From positions 1,457,486-1,521,485 of the forward strand of contig NC_017094.1 in the NCBI RefSeq assembly GCF_000284315.1: 64,000 nt of DNA. The letters are read 5' to 3'. The notes below the pieces were generated by a model, which was given only the letters and a program-made list of their open reading frames with translations, did no database searches and was not told the DNA's origin. Position 1 is the first letter of the stretch. Every line of letters starts with the position of its first letter. Origin of the DNA: Leptospirillum ferrooxidans C2-3 (lineage in GTDB: Bacteria; Nitrospirota; Leptospirillia; Leptospirillales; Leptospirillaceae). Of the stretch, positions 17,011-26,399 are shown piece after piece. The position numbers and the translations under genes are program-made.

Positions 17011-17574
17011 TCATCCGGGAATGGTTCGTGTTTTTAACATCAGGGGAAGACCGGAAAGAACAAAAATGACCTCTTCCGACAATCCGGCGATGATTTGACG
17101 AAATTCTCCAAGTCTGTCCGTGAACAATCTTCCTTCCCTGGTTCCCGGAACGAGCGTCATGCCAACCTCTTCAGCGACCACGACCGTCAGGTGTGTTCTT
17201 CGCTTGATAAGATCAAGGACACCGTTGACGGTCCCCTGCCATACGGCATCATTTTCAGCAAGACATGCCGCCACGAAAAGTCCGAGGCTGTCCAAGAGAA
17301 GACTCCCCTCAACGGTCAGGGAATGCAGGATATGCTCCTTTAAAACCTCTCCTGAATCCGCCTTCTTGAGAAGTGCGGCAGGCTCTATTTCAAGTGTCAG
17401 AAAACGGGCCTCACGTTTTTCCTGATGCAGGGAGATGCGGGCTTCCCACAAAGGATCACCGGGAAGTGCCGTCGGAAGGTAAAAATACGGGGAAACCCCA
17501 TGTTCCAGAACATATCGCTCTGAATAGTCCGTTTTTCCGGAACGGATTCCACCGGTCACCATCACAAGTTTCAT
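17011..17574 (-). CDS. cobU: Adenosylcobinamide kinase/adenosylcobinamide-phosphate guanylyltransferase CobU
   Basis: CobU phosphorylates adenosylcobinamide and transfers GMP to form adenosylcobinamide-GDP, the CobS substrate. The N-terminus MKLVMVTGGIRSGKTDYSE includes the family P-loop. The central LLLDSLGLFVAACL corresponds to the usual VDCLTLWL region, and VVVAEEVGMTLVPGTREGRLFTDRLGEF, spanning about residues 133-160, matches the conserved EVG.G..P segment. I chose the ATG at 17574 over GTG at 17577. cobU, cobT and cobS form one transcription unit. Confidence 0.93.
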   Translation of the reverse strand: MKLVMVTGGIRSGKTDYSERYVLEHGVSPYFYLPTALPGDPLWEARISLHQEKREARFLTLEIEPAALLKKADSGEVLKEHILHSLTVEGSLLLDSLGLFVAACLAENDAVWQGTVNGVLDLIKRRTHLTVVVAEEVGMTLVPGTREGRLFTDRLGEFRQIIAGLSEEVIFVLSGLPLMLKTRTIPG

Positions 17575-17604
17575 CACTTTCTTCCCGTCTTCAGAATAGA
17601 ACGC

Positions 17605-18195
17605 CTAACGTCTGATCAACCGCACCATCAACTCTTCCCCTTTTCGGCTATCGACCGAATGGGGGGTGATGGCGCACTCTGAAAAGTCGAATGATTCCCC
17701 AAAAAGGGCCCGGACCTCCTCCTCTGTCGTTGTCCATGGAGGTCCACCTTCCCGGCCATGCGCATAGAAAAGTCCAAGAAGCTCCCCTCCCTTCCGGATC
17801 ATTCTTTCCGCCATCTCCTTGTAGTGAACCCTTCGTTCAGGGTCGATCGCGCAAAAACAGGTCTGCTCGAACAAAATATCAAAGGTCCCGGTGACCTTGG
17901 GATCCATCAAGAAAAGATCCTGTTCAAGGACAGAGAGTGAGACACCGTTTTTTTCCGCATTTTCCCGTGCCTCCCGGGCCGCCTCCGGAGCAAAGTCCAC
18001 GGCTGTCACAGAGTACCCGAGCCCCGCCAGATAAATTCCCTCATAGCAACGTCCCGCACCCGGAATCAGTACGCGTGAACCCGGCGGAAGCCAGCCTGCC
18101 TCGACCATCCACACAAGTGGAGGGGAAACAAGGCCAAGATCCCATCCCGTATTCTTTTCAACATATCGTGAATTCCAGAAATCCTTGTCTGGCAT
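17605..18195 (-). CDS. TPMT-family SAM-dependent methyltransferase
   Basis: A 196-residue class I methyltransferase of the thiopurine-methyltransferase-like family. It has the N-terminal DFWNSRYVEKNTGWDLG, the SAM motif VLIPGAGRCYEGIYLA, acidic motif VTAVDFAP, and DILFEQTCFCAIDPERR, all typical of this group. Family members methylate thiols or chalcogens (thiopurines, selenium or tellurium compounds); the substrate here is unknown. The ATG at 18195 has AAAGGA upstream. It lies 27 bp upstream of cobU and could be cotranscribed. Confidence 0.85.
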   Translation of the reverse strand: MPDKDFWNSRYVEKNTGWDLGLVSPPLVWMVEAGWLPPGSRVLIPGAGRCYEGIYLAGLGYSVTAVDFAPEAAREARENAEKNGVSLSVLEQDLFLMDPKVTGTFDILFEQTCFCAIDPERRVHYKEMAERMIRKGGELLGLFYAHGREGGPPWTTTEEEVRALFGESFDFSECAITPHSVDSRKGEELMVRLIRR

Positions 18196-18235
18196 CAAAA
18201 CATCCTTTCTTTAAAATGAAGCGAAATGAGTCCCA

Positions 18236-18706
18236 TCAAATCCGTCCGACCTCATCTAAAACCGGAAGATCCTGGGCACTTGCCCTGACGACCATCGTAT
18301 CGGAAAGGCAATCATGGAGAGATCGGCCGGAAGAAGAAAACAAAACAGGAAGAAGGCCAAACCCCAGAGTCAGAAATTCCAGAACAAGTCCCAAGGTACG
18401 GACAAGCCCCGATCTCCACCCGATCCCCCCGGAAGATCTCGATATTCTCCGGATCTTCAGATCAAAGATGGACATCCCCGGGGTTTCTGAAAAAAAAGTC
18501 AGGAAAGCGGAAAAATACAAAAACCAGATCAGAATGGAAAAAACAGGGTGAAAATTGGACTGGGCCCATAAAAGAAAAGGGTTGTCGAACTCTTCAGGAG
18601 ACACTGATTTCAGGATAATCTCTCGAAAAACCGTGATCCATCCGGTCGAAAGGAAATGGATCAGGGAAAGATCTAGAACAAATGCCAAGATACGGTCAAG
18701 AACCAT
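18236..18706 (-). CDS. RDD-family membrane protein
   Basis: The 156-residue protein has about three or four hydrophobic membrane segments and the RDD pattern: N-terminal LDRILAFVLDLSLI with Arg and Asp in the first helix, then PGMSIFDLKIRRI, RTLGLVLEFLTLGFG, and GRSLHDCLSDTMVV, which closely matches the family C-terminus. RDD proteins are uncharacterised or act as ion (Na+/H+) transporters. It follows rsmE by 33 bp on the same strand and may be in the chaperone operon. Confidence 0.82.
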   Translation of the reverse strand: MVLDRILAFVLDLSLIHFLSTGWITVFREIILKSVSPEEFDNPFLLWAQSNFHPVFSILIWFLYFSAFLTFFSETPGMSIFDLKIRRISRSSGGIGWRSGLVRTLGLVLEFLTLGFGLLPVLFSSSGRSLHDCLSDTMVVRASAQDLPVLDEVGRI

Positions 18707-18739
18707 TGAATTCTCCCGGAGACGGTTTCAAAACGAAAA

Positions 18740-19564
18740 TCACTTTTCGCCAGAAAAATGATTTCTGTAATAACTGCCGGAAAGTCCCAAAAGGGAGATC
18801 ACCGACAAAATCGCGGCTTCTGCCGACAGTATTAGCGGACCGAGCGTTTCGGGATAGAACCGGTCTTTTGGCAGAGTTTCCAGGAAGCCACGCTCCCGAT
18901 CCGACCACCCGCCCTCCGGACCGACCAGAGCGACAAGCTCATGATTTCCCTCCATACCGGCCAGTCCGGAAACCACTCTCTCCCACCATGGCGCTTGAGG
19001 TGTCCAGGAGGAAATCGCTTCGTCAAAAAAGAGAAAGGAGACGGCCGGATCAGCCGCCAACTCCCGCAGAGTCATCGGCGCATCCATATTCATCTGGTCC
19101 GTTCTTCCTGACAGTTGGCTTTTTTCCCGGATGATCGCCTCCATCCGCCCTTTTTTTCTGGAAAACTCTTCTGCATCCCATCTGACGACTCCCCGATCGG
19201 TGGAAAGCCAGATCAGCCGATCGATGCCGCACATGGTCGACTGAGAAAGAGTCTGGGAGAGAAAATCTCCCTTGATCGGAGCAATTGCCAGTGAAAATCG
19301 GCAACGTCCATGCTGTCCCCTATAAGATCTCCGGGAGTCCTGCGGGGTGAGGGAAAGGGAAAGGGGAGACAGTCGGATGACCTCCCCCTGAAAAAGCTGA
19401 CCGGATTCCGGTTGGCAAAAAGAGAAACAGTCCCCCACCTTGCAACGAAGACTTTTCTTCAGATGAAGGGAGAGCTCTTCACCCGGAATGAGTGTACTCC
19501 CTTCCTCCAGAGAAGGGAGTATCCGCTCTTCGGAAGTGATCCAAAAGATTCTGGGACCGGCCAT
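18740..19564 (-). CDS. rsmE: 16S rRNA (uracil-1498-N3)-methyltransferase RsmE
   Basis: RsmE methylates U1498 of 16S rRNA. The 274-residue protein has an N-terminal PUA-like RNA-binding domain (about 1-80) and a SPOUT knot. Knot signatures are LVALVGPEGGWSDRE and, near the C-terminus, LGPLILSAEAAIL, which corresponds to the usual LGPRILRTETA with substitutions. It begins 8 bp after the dnaJ stop, a frequent linkage with dnaJ in bacteria. Confidence 0.92.
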   Translation of the reverse strand: MAGPRIFWITSEERILPSLEEGSTLIPGEELSLHLKKSLRCKVGDCFSFCQPESGQLFQGEVIRLSPLSLSLTPQDSRRSYRGQHGRCRFSLAIAPIKGDFLSQTLSQSTMCGIDRLIWLSTDRGVVRWDAEEFSRKKGRMEAIIREKSQLSGRTDQMNMDAPMTLRELAADPAVSFLFFDEAISSWTPQAPWWERVVSGLAGMEGNHELVALVGPEGGWSDRERGFLETLPKDRFYPETLGPLILSAEAAILSVISLLGLSGSYYRNHFSGEK

Positions 19565-19572
19565 GAAATGGC

Positions 19573-20691
19573 CTATTCGAACATCGATTTGACCTTGGAG
19601 AAAATCCCGCCGTCATGATGTCCGGAATCATGGACAACATTGCCGGATATTTCGGCATATTTTTCCAAAAGCTCACGTTGCTCTTTGGAAAGCTGCGTGG
19701 GAATCTCCACCTTCAGTCTGACAAGAAGGTCCCCCATCTGGCGGTTCTGGGGGTTGACCAGGCCTTTTCCCCGGAACCGCTTCAGCGTTCCGGGCTGGGT
19801 CCCGGGATCCACCTTCAGCTTGATACTGGCTCCAAGGGTCGGAACTTCAACCTCGTCGCCAAAGATTGCCTGGATAAAAGACAGGTTTTTCTCGACAACC
19901 AGATCATCCCCCTCACGGGAAAAGATATCGTGGGGACGGACAATGATGTCCAGAAACAGATCTCCGGGAGGGCCGTTATGGCTACCGGCATGCCCCTCTC
20001 CACCGATACGGACCCGCATTCCGGTCTGAACGCCCGGAGGAATCGAACGGGTAATGGTCCGCTCAACCGATTGTCGACCTCGCCCAGAACACACAGGACA
20101 AGGATCCGTGATCAGGCTCCCCTCGCCATTACAGGTTGTACAGGCCCTTTGTACGGCAAAAAATCCCTGCTGGATACGGACATAACCGGAGCCCCGGCAT
20201 GTCGAACAAACCTTGACAGCCTTTCCCGCCTTGGCACCTGTTCCCTGACAGGGAGCGCAAGACTCCCATCGGGGCACCTTGACGGAGATCTCCCGCCCAA
20301 GGGCAGCTTCCTCAAAGGTCAACTCGACCTGACGGAGAATATGCTCTCCCTGTTGGGCCTGGGAACCGCCAGACTGAGCCGTTCCGAAAAACTCCGAAAA
20401 GACATCCGCAAAAACATCCCCGAAATGTCCACCGCCGGCTCCCCTTCCGGAAAAACCTCCCATGTCGAAGCCTTCGGAAAAACCGCCGTTATCATATTGG
20501 GCCCTTTTCTTGGGGTCTCCCAGAATCTCATAGGCTTCGTTAATGGATTTGAACTGGGCTTCTGCGGCCTTGTCTCCGGGATTTCGGTCCGGATGGTACT
20601 GCATCGCAAGCTTCCGGTAAGCCTTTTTCAGATCTTCCTGACTCGCCGAACGGCTTACGCCCAATATATTGTAATAATCCTTGGATGCCAC
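19573..20691 (-). CDS. dnaJ: Chaperone DnaJ
   Basis: DnaJ stimulates DnaK ATPase and delivers substrates. The 372-residue protein has a J domain (residues about 4-70) with HPD in [11 protein letters not shown], a Gly/Phe-rich stretch ([17 protein letters not shown]), four zinc-binding CxxCxGxG repeats ([32 protein letters not shown]), and the C-terminal substrate domain. The start is GTG at 20691, with GGGAG upstream. It follows dnaK, but an intrinsic terminator lies between them. Confidence 0.97.
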   Translation of the reverse strand: MASKDYYNILGVSRSASQEDLKKAYRKLAMQYHPDRNPGDKAAEAQFKSINEAYEILGDPKKRAQYDNGGFSEGFDMGGFSGRGAGGGHFGDVFADVFSEFFGTAQSGGSQAQQGEHILRQVELTFEEAALGREISVKVPRWESCAPCQGTGAKAGKAVKVCSTCRGSGYVRIQQGFFAVQRACTTCNGEGSLITDPCPVCSGRGRQSVERTITRSIPPGVQTGMRVRIGGEGHAGSHNGPPGDLFLDIIVRPHDIFSREGDDLVVEKNLSFIQAIFGDEVEVPTLGASIKLKVDPGTQPGTLKRFRGKGLVNPQNRQMGDLLVRLKVEIPTQLSKEQRELLEKYAEISGNVVHDSGHHDGGIFSKVKSMFE

Positions 20692-20827
20692 GATCTACAA
20701 TCTCCCTTTTTCAGAAACAGATGACCGGGAAAAACGACAGAATGCCCGGGAACCCCTACTGGCCCATTGGGGCCATTCATTACCACAATGAGTCAGGACA
20801 AAATGACCCTGACCTGTCATGAGAAAC

Positions 20828-20865
20828 AAAAAGACGGAGGAACGCCACCCTGGCGTCCCTCCGTC
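20828..20865 (-). terminator. Intrinsic terminator after dnaK
   Basis: On the minus strand GACGGAGG (20865-20858) pairs with CCTCCGTC (20840-20833). An inner stem ACGCCA/TGGCGT extends the hairpin, and TTTTTG follows directly. It would reduce transcription of dnaJ and rsmE relative to dnaK. Confidence 0.88.
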
Positions 20866-20892
20866 CACCCACCAAAGATGGGGTTTATCATA

Positions 20893-22800
20893 TCAGTGAT
20901 TGTCCTTTTTGACATCCTCATATTCTGCATCAACCACTTCCGGTCCGCCTGGAGGAGGAGGTGCCTGACCATCGGAAGGAGGTGCCGCTGCCTCCTGGGA
21001 CTTTTTGTAAACCATCTCGGCAATCTTGTGGGAATGTGTTTCAAGCTCCTTGTGAGCCGCTGTCAGAACCTGCGGATCATTCGACTCAAGAGCTTTCTTG
21101 GCCGTCTCGATGGCTTCCCTATACGTTCCGCGCTCGACATCCCCGATTGTGTCTCCGAGCTCATTCAGGGACTTTTCCGTTGAATAGACAAGCGATTCAA
21201 GGTTGTTCTTGGCCTCGATGGCTTCTCTCTTGGCCTTGTCTTCGGCGGCATGCATCTCCGCTTCCTTGATCAGACGCTCGATATCTTCCTTCGAAAGACC
21301 ACCCTGGGCTGTGATACGGATCGACTGCTCCTTGCCGGTTCCCTTGTCTCTGGCAGAAACATGGACAATTCCGTTCGAATCGATGTCGAAGGTCACCTCG
21401 ATCTGGGGAACTCCGCGGGGTGCGGGCGGAATGCCTTCAAGGTCGAACTCTCCCAACAGCTTGTTGTCGGCAGCCATCTCCCGCTCGCCCTGATAGACCT
21501 TGATGGAAACAGATCCCTGGCTGTCGGAGGCTGTGGTGAAAACCTGACTTTTCTTTGTCGGAATCGTCGTGTTCCGCTCGATGAGCTTTGTAAACACCCC
21601 TCCGAGCGTCTCAAGACCGAGAGACAGCGGACTGACGTCAAGAAGAAGAACATCCTTGACCTCTCCCTTCAGGACAGCGCCCTGAATGGCTGCTCCAATG
21701 GCCACGACCTCATCGGGGTTGACACCCTTGTGTGGCTCTTTTCCAAAAAATTTCTTGACAGTCTCCTGAACTTTGGGCATACGGGTCTGCCCGCCCACCA
21801 ACACAACCTCGTCAATCTGGGAGGTTGTCAGGCCAGCATCGCTCATGGCCTTTTTCACCGGTTCAATGGAGCCGGTGACCAGATCGTCCACAAGCTGTTC
21901 GAGCTTTGAGCGGGAGATTTTCAGGACCAGATGCTTTGGACCGGTCTGATCTGCGGTGATATAAGGAAGATTGACCTCAGTCTCCATCGCGGTCGAAAGC
22001 TCGATCTTGGCTTTTTCGGCCGATTCCTTCAATCGCTGGAGTGCCATCTTGTCTTTTGAAAGGTCGATTCCGTTTTCCTTTTTGAACTCTGAGATCAGGA
22101 AATCGATGATCTTCATATCGAAGTCATCACCACCAAGAAAGGTGTTTCCGTTGGTAGATTTCACCTCAAAGATTCCATCGCCGATCTCGAGAACAGAGAT
22201 ATCAAACGTACCGCCACCGAGGTCATAAACAGCAATTTTCTCTTCTTTCTTGCTGTCGAGACCATAGGCCAGGGAGGCCGCAGTCGGTTCATTGATGATC
22301 CTGAGAACGTTCAGTCCGGCGATCTGTCCGGCGTTTTTGGTATCCTGACGCTGGGCATCGTTAAAATAGGCCGGAACCGTAATCACAGCTTCCGTTACCT
22401 TCTCGCCAAGGTAGTCCTCAGCCGCCTGCTTGAGCTTTCCAAGGATTTTTGCCGAGATTTCAGCCGGGCTGTAAACCCTTCCCCGAATCTCGACATGGGC
22501 ATCACCATTTGGAGAAGCAACGATCTTGTAGGGAAGCTTTTTACGGGCATCGGCAACCTCGTCGGAGTTGAATTTCCGGCCGATCAGTCTTTTTACCGAA
22601 AAAATCGTGTTTTCCGGGTTGGTGATCGCCTGGCGCTTTGCGACCTGACCGACGAGAATATCCCCCTTGTCGGTGAATGCCACAACCGATGGAGTGATCC
22701 GGGAACCTTCCTGATTGGGAATGACAACCGGTTCTCCCCCCTCCATGATGCTGACCACTGAATTTGTCGTTCCAAGATCAATTCCGATGACTTTTGCCAT
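20893..22800 (-). CDS. dnaK: Chaperone DnaK (Hsp70)
   Basis: Canonical DnaK of 635 residues. It starts [14 protein letters not shown]; the nucleotide-binding domain has [13 protein letters not shown] and [13 protein letters not shown]; the linker [11 protein letters not shown] leads to the substrate domain; and the C-terminal lid ends in [13 protein letters not shown], close to the standard GrpE/DnaJ-related tail. The start at 22800 gives the classical N-terminus; the frame stays open to 22866 without family similarity. It is downstream of hrcA and grpE and controlled by CIRCE. Confidence 0.99.
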   Translation of the reverse strand: MAKVIGIDLGTTNSVVSIMEGGEPVVIPNQEGSRITPSVVAFTDKGDILVGQVAKRQAITNPENTIFSVKRLIGRKFNSDEVADARKKLPYKIVASPNGDAHVEIRGRVYSPAEISAKILGKLKQAAEDYLGEKVTEAVITVPAYFNDAQRQDTKNAGQIAGLNVLRIINEPTAASLAYGLDSKKEEKIAVYDLGGGTFDISVLEIGDGIFEVKSTNGNTFLGGDDFDMKIIDFLISEFKKENGIDLSKDKMALQRLKESAEKAKIELSTAMETEVNLPYITADQTGPKHLVLKISRSKLEQLVDDLVTGSIEPVKKAMSDAGLTTSQIDEVVLVGGQTRMPKVQETVKKFFGKEPHKGVNPDEVVAIGAAIQGAVLKGEVKDVLLLDVSPLSLGLETLGGVFTKLIERNTTIPTKKSQVFTTASDSQGSVSIKVYQGEREMAADNKLLGEFDLEGIPPAPRGVPQIEVTFDIDSNGIVHVSARDKGTGKEQSIRITAQGGLSKEDIERLIKEAEMHAAEDKAKREAIEAKNNLESLVYSTEKSLNELGDTIGDVERGTYREAIETAKKALESNDPQVLTAAHKELETHSHKIAEMVYKKSQEAAAPPSDGQAPPPPGGPEVVDAEYEDVKKDNH

Positions 22801-22915
22801 TTTGAACACCGTCCCTTCTTTTAGACTATCCGTTATGAACTGCGACTGCACATCCGATCTGATCACTCACTGAACCCGTCCTTGATTGTGGAGACAATCG
22901 AAAGACCGGGCAAAT

Positions 22916-23461
22916 CTAAGGCTTCCTTGCCAGAGTCACAAGGCTTGGCCTCAACAAACGATTGTGCAGACGATACCCCTGCTGGTAAACATCAACGACC
23001 GTCCCCTCCGGGACAGACGAAGTCTCCGAATACCCCATAGCCTCATGGACATTCGGATCAAAAACTTCCCCATGGGTCGGCACTTTTGTCACATGGTACT
23101 TCTCCAGAAGCTCCTCAAACTGTTTTTGAGTCAGTCTGACCCCATCGATCAGGGACTTGATATCCGCTCCGCTTGACTGCTGCTTTTCAAAATGGTGCAG
23201 TGCCCGGTCAAGGTTATCCAGAACAGGCAGAAAGGCGGACAAAAGGGATTCATTCGCAAATTTTCTGGACTCTTCCGTATCCCTTCCGACCCTTTTTCGG
23301 TAATTGTCAAAGTCGGCAAAAAGGCGAATATACTGCTCTTTCCAGTTTTCCTGTTCGGAAGGAGCGTTCTGATCCTCGCCTCCGACGGGATTTTCAGATT
23401 GCTCTTCCCCTTCCGGAGACGCTGCTCCGGATGGTTTCTCCTCACGAAATTCCTCTTCCAT
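22916..23461 (-). CDS. grpE: Nucleotide exchange factor GrpE
   Basis: GrpE releases ADP from DnaK. The 181-residue protein has an acidic, disordered N-terminus, a long helix beginning QENWKEQYIRLFADFDNYRKR (read as adjacent heptads), and the C-terminal beta domain with the signature HGEVFDPNVHEAMGY and VVDVYQQGYRLHNRLLRPSLV. The ATG at 23461 has AGAGGA upstream. It sits between hrcA and dnaK, the standard order. Confidence 0.97.
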   Translation of the reverse strand: MEEEFREEKPSGAASPEGEEQSENPVGGEDQNAPSEQENWKEQYIRLFADFDNYRKRVGRDTEESRKFANESLLSAFLPVLDNLDRALHHFEKQQSSGADIKSLIDGVRLTQKQFEELLEKYHVTKVPTHGEVFDPNVHEAMGYSETSSVPEGTVVDVYQQGYRLHNRLLRPSLVTLARKP

Positions 23462-23591
23462 CGTTCCTCTTTTCTTCTTTATGTCTTTTTTGAGTCCCCG
23501 TTCTCTTTTCCTGACTGACACACCGATACGCAACACACAAACAACCAATCGGAAAGACGATCAACACCCCGAATCCATAACCGGAGCTTCG

Positions 23592-24635
23592 CTACGAATT
23601 GATGTGCGAAGTCGGAGGCATCACCTCTTCAATCCATAAGTTCAGACGATCGGACAAATACATCATGATGGGAATAACCTGGTCATACTGCATCCGGATT
23701 GGCCCGACCAGGCCGATCGAGCCAAGCCAGACATTCCCGTTACGAAGAGGAATGGAGATCAGGGTACACGGCTCCAGAGCCCTCACCGGTATTTCGTTTC
23801 CAATCCTCAGAGCCATCTGGTCTTCCGTGAGCAGCTCTTCAAAAATCCTGTAGAGAGCGGACTGTTCCTCGAAGACCTCCATGATCTCCCGTAAGGTATT
23901 TGCATTCTTGAACTCGGGAACTTCTGCAAAATAAGAGGTGCAAAACACCCTGACATCGGGCTCGGGGGAAAGCGATGTCAACTGGGTAAAAACATCCAGC
24001 AACGACCTTCCCAGCGCCTCAAGCTCCGACACGATCTCGCTCCGAACCTGAAGCAGCGTCTTGTGACGGGCTCTCCGGCTGAGCTCCTGCCCCATGGAGA
24101 TGACTTCCTGGATATCCACATTTTCCGGGATCAAAAGCGTCTTTTTCAACAACGAACCTGATTCGGTTATCACAACCATCAGGACATGCCGTGGAGAAAT
24201 CTGGACAAGATCGAGAGAGAGAAGGCACTCCTCAAGATTTGTCCCGGTTCCCAGGAGAATCCCCGTGGATCGAGTCATCCTACTGACCAGATTGATGACT
24301 GTTGACAGGACGGAGAGCAAATCCGGCGATGCCGTATCCGCAAGAACCGCATCAAGAAGATGCGCCAGTTGATCCACCGACTCGGACTCGAGCCCCGGGA
24401 ATCGGGTGTTGTCCACAAAATACCGAAAACCCTTTGGGGTCGGAACCCTTCCTGCAGAGGTATGCGGGTGCATCAGATAACCCGTTTCCTCAAGATCCGC
24501 CATGACATTTCTGATCGTGGCCGGGGAATAGTTCAGCCCGAACTGCCGGTTGACCGCCCGGGAACCAATCGGACTGGCATTCCTAATATACCCCACCACC
24601 GTCGCATTTAAAACTTCCCAACTTCTTTCATCCAT
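23592..24635 (-). CDS. hrcA: Heat-inducible transcription repressor HrcA
   Basis: HrcA binds CIRCE and represses the chaperone operon; it is kept active by GroEL in known systems. The 347-residue protein has an N-terminal winged helix with the conserved IGSRAVNRQFGLNYSPATIRN region, then LEETGYLMHPHTSAGRVPT. A GAF-like and dimerisation part follows, ending with IGPTRPI-like VGPIRMQYDQVIPIM. The ATG at 24635 has GAGGTGG upstream; earlier starts would abut CIRCE. Confidence 0.96.
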   Translation of the reverse strand: MDERSWEVLNATVVGYIRNASPIGSRAVNRQFGLNYSPATIRNVMADLEETGYLMHPHTSAGRVPTPKGFRYFVDNTRFPGLESESVDQLAHLLDAVLADTASPDLLSVLSTVINLVSRMTRSTGILLGTGTNLEECLLSLDLVQISPRHVLMVVITESGSLLKKTLLIPENVDIQEVISMGQELSRRARHKTLLQVRSEIVSELEALGRSLLDVFTQLTSLSPEPDVRVFCTSYFAEVPEFKNANTLREIMEVFEEQSALYRIFEELLTEDQMALRIGNEIPVRALEPCTLISIPLRNGNVWLGSIGLVGPIRMQYDQVIPIMMYLSDRLNLWIEEVMPPTSHINS

Positions 24636-24677
24636 GTCTGCCACCTCTACTGCATCTGCACAGGTGCCCATCAAAAA

Positions 24678-24704
24678 TTAGCACTCGCATCAAGTGAGTG
24701 CTAA
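24678..24704 (-). promoter_or_regulatory. CIRCE operator (perfect)
   Basis: TTAGCACTC and GAGTGCTAA form the exact 9-bp inverted repeat of CIRCE separated by nine bases. It lies between the hrcA promoter and start codon, so HrcA represses its own operon. Confidence 0.98.
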
Positions 24705-24705
24705 A

Positions 24706-24735
24706 ACGATATCAGGGCACATATCCCGATGTCAA
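24706..24735 (-). promoter_or_regulatory. Promoter of hrcA-grpE-dnaK operon
   Basis: TTGACA (24735-24730) is separated by 18 bp from TATCGT (24711-24706). The predicted start falls at or just inside CIRCE, as expected for an HrcA-controlled sigma-70 promoter. Confidence 0.75.
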
Positions 24736-24797
24736 GCAAACAGGGCTCCATTCTGCATCAGGGAGCACAAGGTAAAGGACAGACAAACCAGAAAAAC

Positions 24798-26390
24798 CTA
24801 ATCGGCCACCGTCGCTTTTTGCGGATGGGAAATCGCGGAGCGCTCAAAGCCGAAGATTGCGAACAGAAGCAGCAGACAGGAGATGGAGGTCAAAAGGTAG
24901 AGATTCCCAAAAGAGAGCATCATCGCCTGGGCATCAAGAGTCTGGTTCATAAGGGCAAAGGACAATGGACCCGCCGCCTGGGGCGAGACACCATGGGCGA
25001 TAAAGAGTGAGTTCAGCATCTGGGAGTGTTGCTCAAAAAAGGGAGCGGAATTCGAGAGGTGTGCCGAAAGGTCACTCCGATGTTGCTGTTCGAACCGCTC
25101 AAGCATCGTCGTCATGAAGGCAATGCCGACCGTTCCCCCGATCTGGCCCATCATACTGACCAACGCTGCACCTGAAGAGACCTTCTCCCTGGAGAGAGTC
25201 GACATGGCCAAGGTCATGATCGGCGGGAAGAGGCAGGCAAGTCCGATCCCTCTTTCGATCAGGGGCCAGAAAACCGCATCGGGGCCGATCTGGATCGAAA
25301 GGGAAGAGAGTCCATGAAGGGAAAGAAGAAGAATGCCCATCCCGGCAAACATGATGGGTAAAAGAGGAGCCTTTCCCATCGCTCCACCGACAAACATGGC
25401 GGTAAAGGTAAAGGAAAGGATACCCGGAAGAAGGACAACCCCCATTTTATAGGGGTTCCAGCCGAGAAGGATCTGTCCCATCAGAGGAACGGTAAACAGC
25501 GTTCCGAAATACACAATCCCCAGAAAAAACAGACCGAAACAGCCTGCCGCAAGAGATCTGTTTTTCAGAACCCTGAGATCGATGAGGGGATGCTTCGCCA
25601 TAAACTGCCGAACGATAAAAAGCGGGAGACTGATCACAGCGATCCAGAAGCTGGCCCGTATCAGCGGAGAATCGAACCAGGCAAACTCCTGGCCATTTTC
25701 CAGAAAGATCTGGAGGGCAGGAATGCCGAGGGCGAGAAGAAGGATCCCCCAGACATCAGCGGTCTCTTCGTGATTGGTAAACGGAGAGTTCCTGATCACC
25801 TTGTAGGACAATGCGGTCAGGACGATCCCGATCGGCACATTGATGTAAAACATCCACGGCCAGCTGAGATGATAGGCGATATATCCGCCGATCACAGGAC
25901 CTACCGCAGGGCCAAGGCTGATGCCGATCGCAAAAAGCGCATTGGCCAGACCAACAAGTCTTGAAGGATACGCTTCAATCAAAAGAGCCTGGCTTGTCGC
26001 AAAAAAAGCCGCTCCGCTCACCCCCTGCAACATCCTGAAGATCACGAGTTCCGGCATGGATGTCGACTGTGCGCAGAAAAAGGAAAAAATGGTGAAAAAA
26101 AACACCGACCCCGTAAAATAGACTTTTCTGCCAATTTTATCGGCAAAAAAACGGGTCATGGGGATCATCAGGATATTGCCGATCGAATAAGCGGTAATGA
26201 TCCAGGCAACCTCATCGACAGTGGCATCAAGCCCGCCCATCATCTTCGGAAGACCGACGTTGACAACCGTCGAGTCGACCGTTTCGATCAGTGTGGCTCC
26301 GATGGCACAGACAGTGACAAGGATCCTTTCCCGCATCGGATAGCCCAGATCACCCTCATGGGCAGCCGTGGCGACAGGAGTCTCCGTCAT
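24798..26390 (-). CDS. emrB: DHA2-family MFS drug/H+ antiporter (EmrB/QacA type)
   Basis: The 530-residue polytopic protein (about 14 membrane segments) has the DHA2 family signature DSTVVNVGLPKM in helix 1 and WIITAYSIGN in helix 2, plus motif A-like TRFFADKIGRK. In EmrAB-TolC pumps EmrB exports hydrophobic toxic compounds from the inner membrane using the proton gradient. It is the last gene of the seven-gene operon starting at tetR and follows its emrA partner by 9 bp. This is the second emrB of the operon. Confidence 0.92.
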   Translation of the reverse strand: MTETPVATAAHEGDLGYPMRERILVTVCAIGATLIETVDSTVVNVGLPKMMGGLDATVDEVAWIITAYSIGNILMIPMTRFFADKIGRKVYFTGSVFFFTIFSFFCAQSTSMPELVIFRMLQGVSGAAFFATSQALLIEAYPSRLVGLANALFAIGISLGPAVGPVIGGYIAYHLSWPWMFYINVPIGIVLTALSYKVIRNSPFTNHEETADVWGILLLALGIPALQIFLENGQEFAWFDSPLIRASFWIAVISLPLFIVRQFMAKHPLIDLRVLKNRSLAAGCFGLFFLGIVYFGTLFTVPLMGQILLGWNPYKMGVVLLPGILSFTFTAMFVGGAMGKAPLLPIMFAGMGILLLSLHGLSSLSIQIGPDAVFWPLIERGIGLACLFPPIMTLAMSTLSREKVSSGAALVSMMGQIGGTVGIAFMTTMLERFEQQHRSDLSAHLSNSAPFFEQHSQMLNSLFIAHGVSPQAAGPLSFALMNQTLDAQAMMLSFGNLYLLTSISCLLLLFAIFGFERSAISHPQKATVAD

Positions 26391-26399
26391 CCCGATCTC

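Noticed and set aside
7765-18195. Cobalamin riboswitch controlling the cob/cbi genes
   Set aside because: I looked upstream of cbiC, cbiA, the CobC-like gene and cobU and found no convincing B12-box arrangement.
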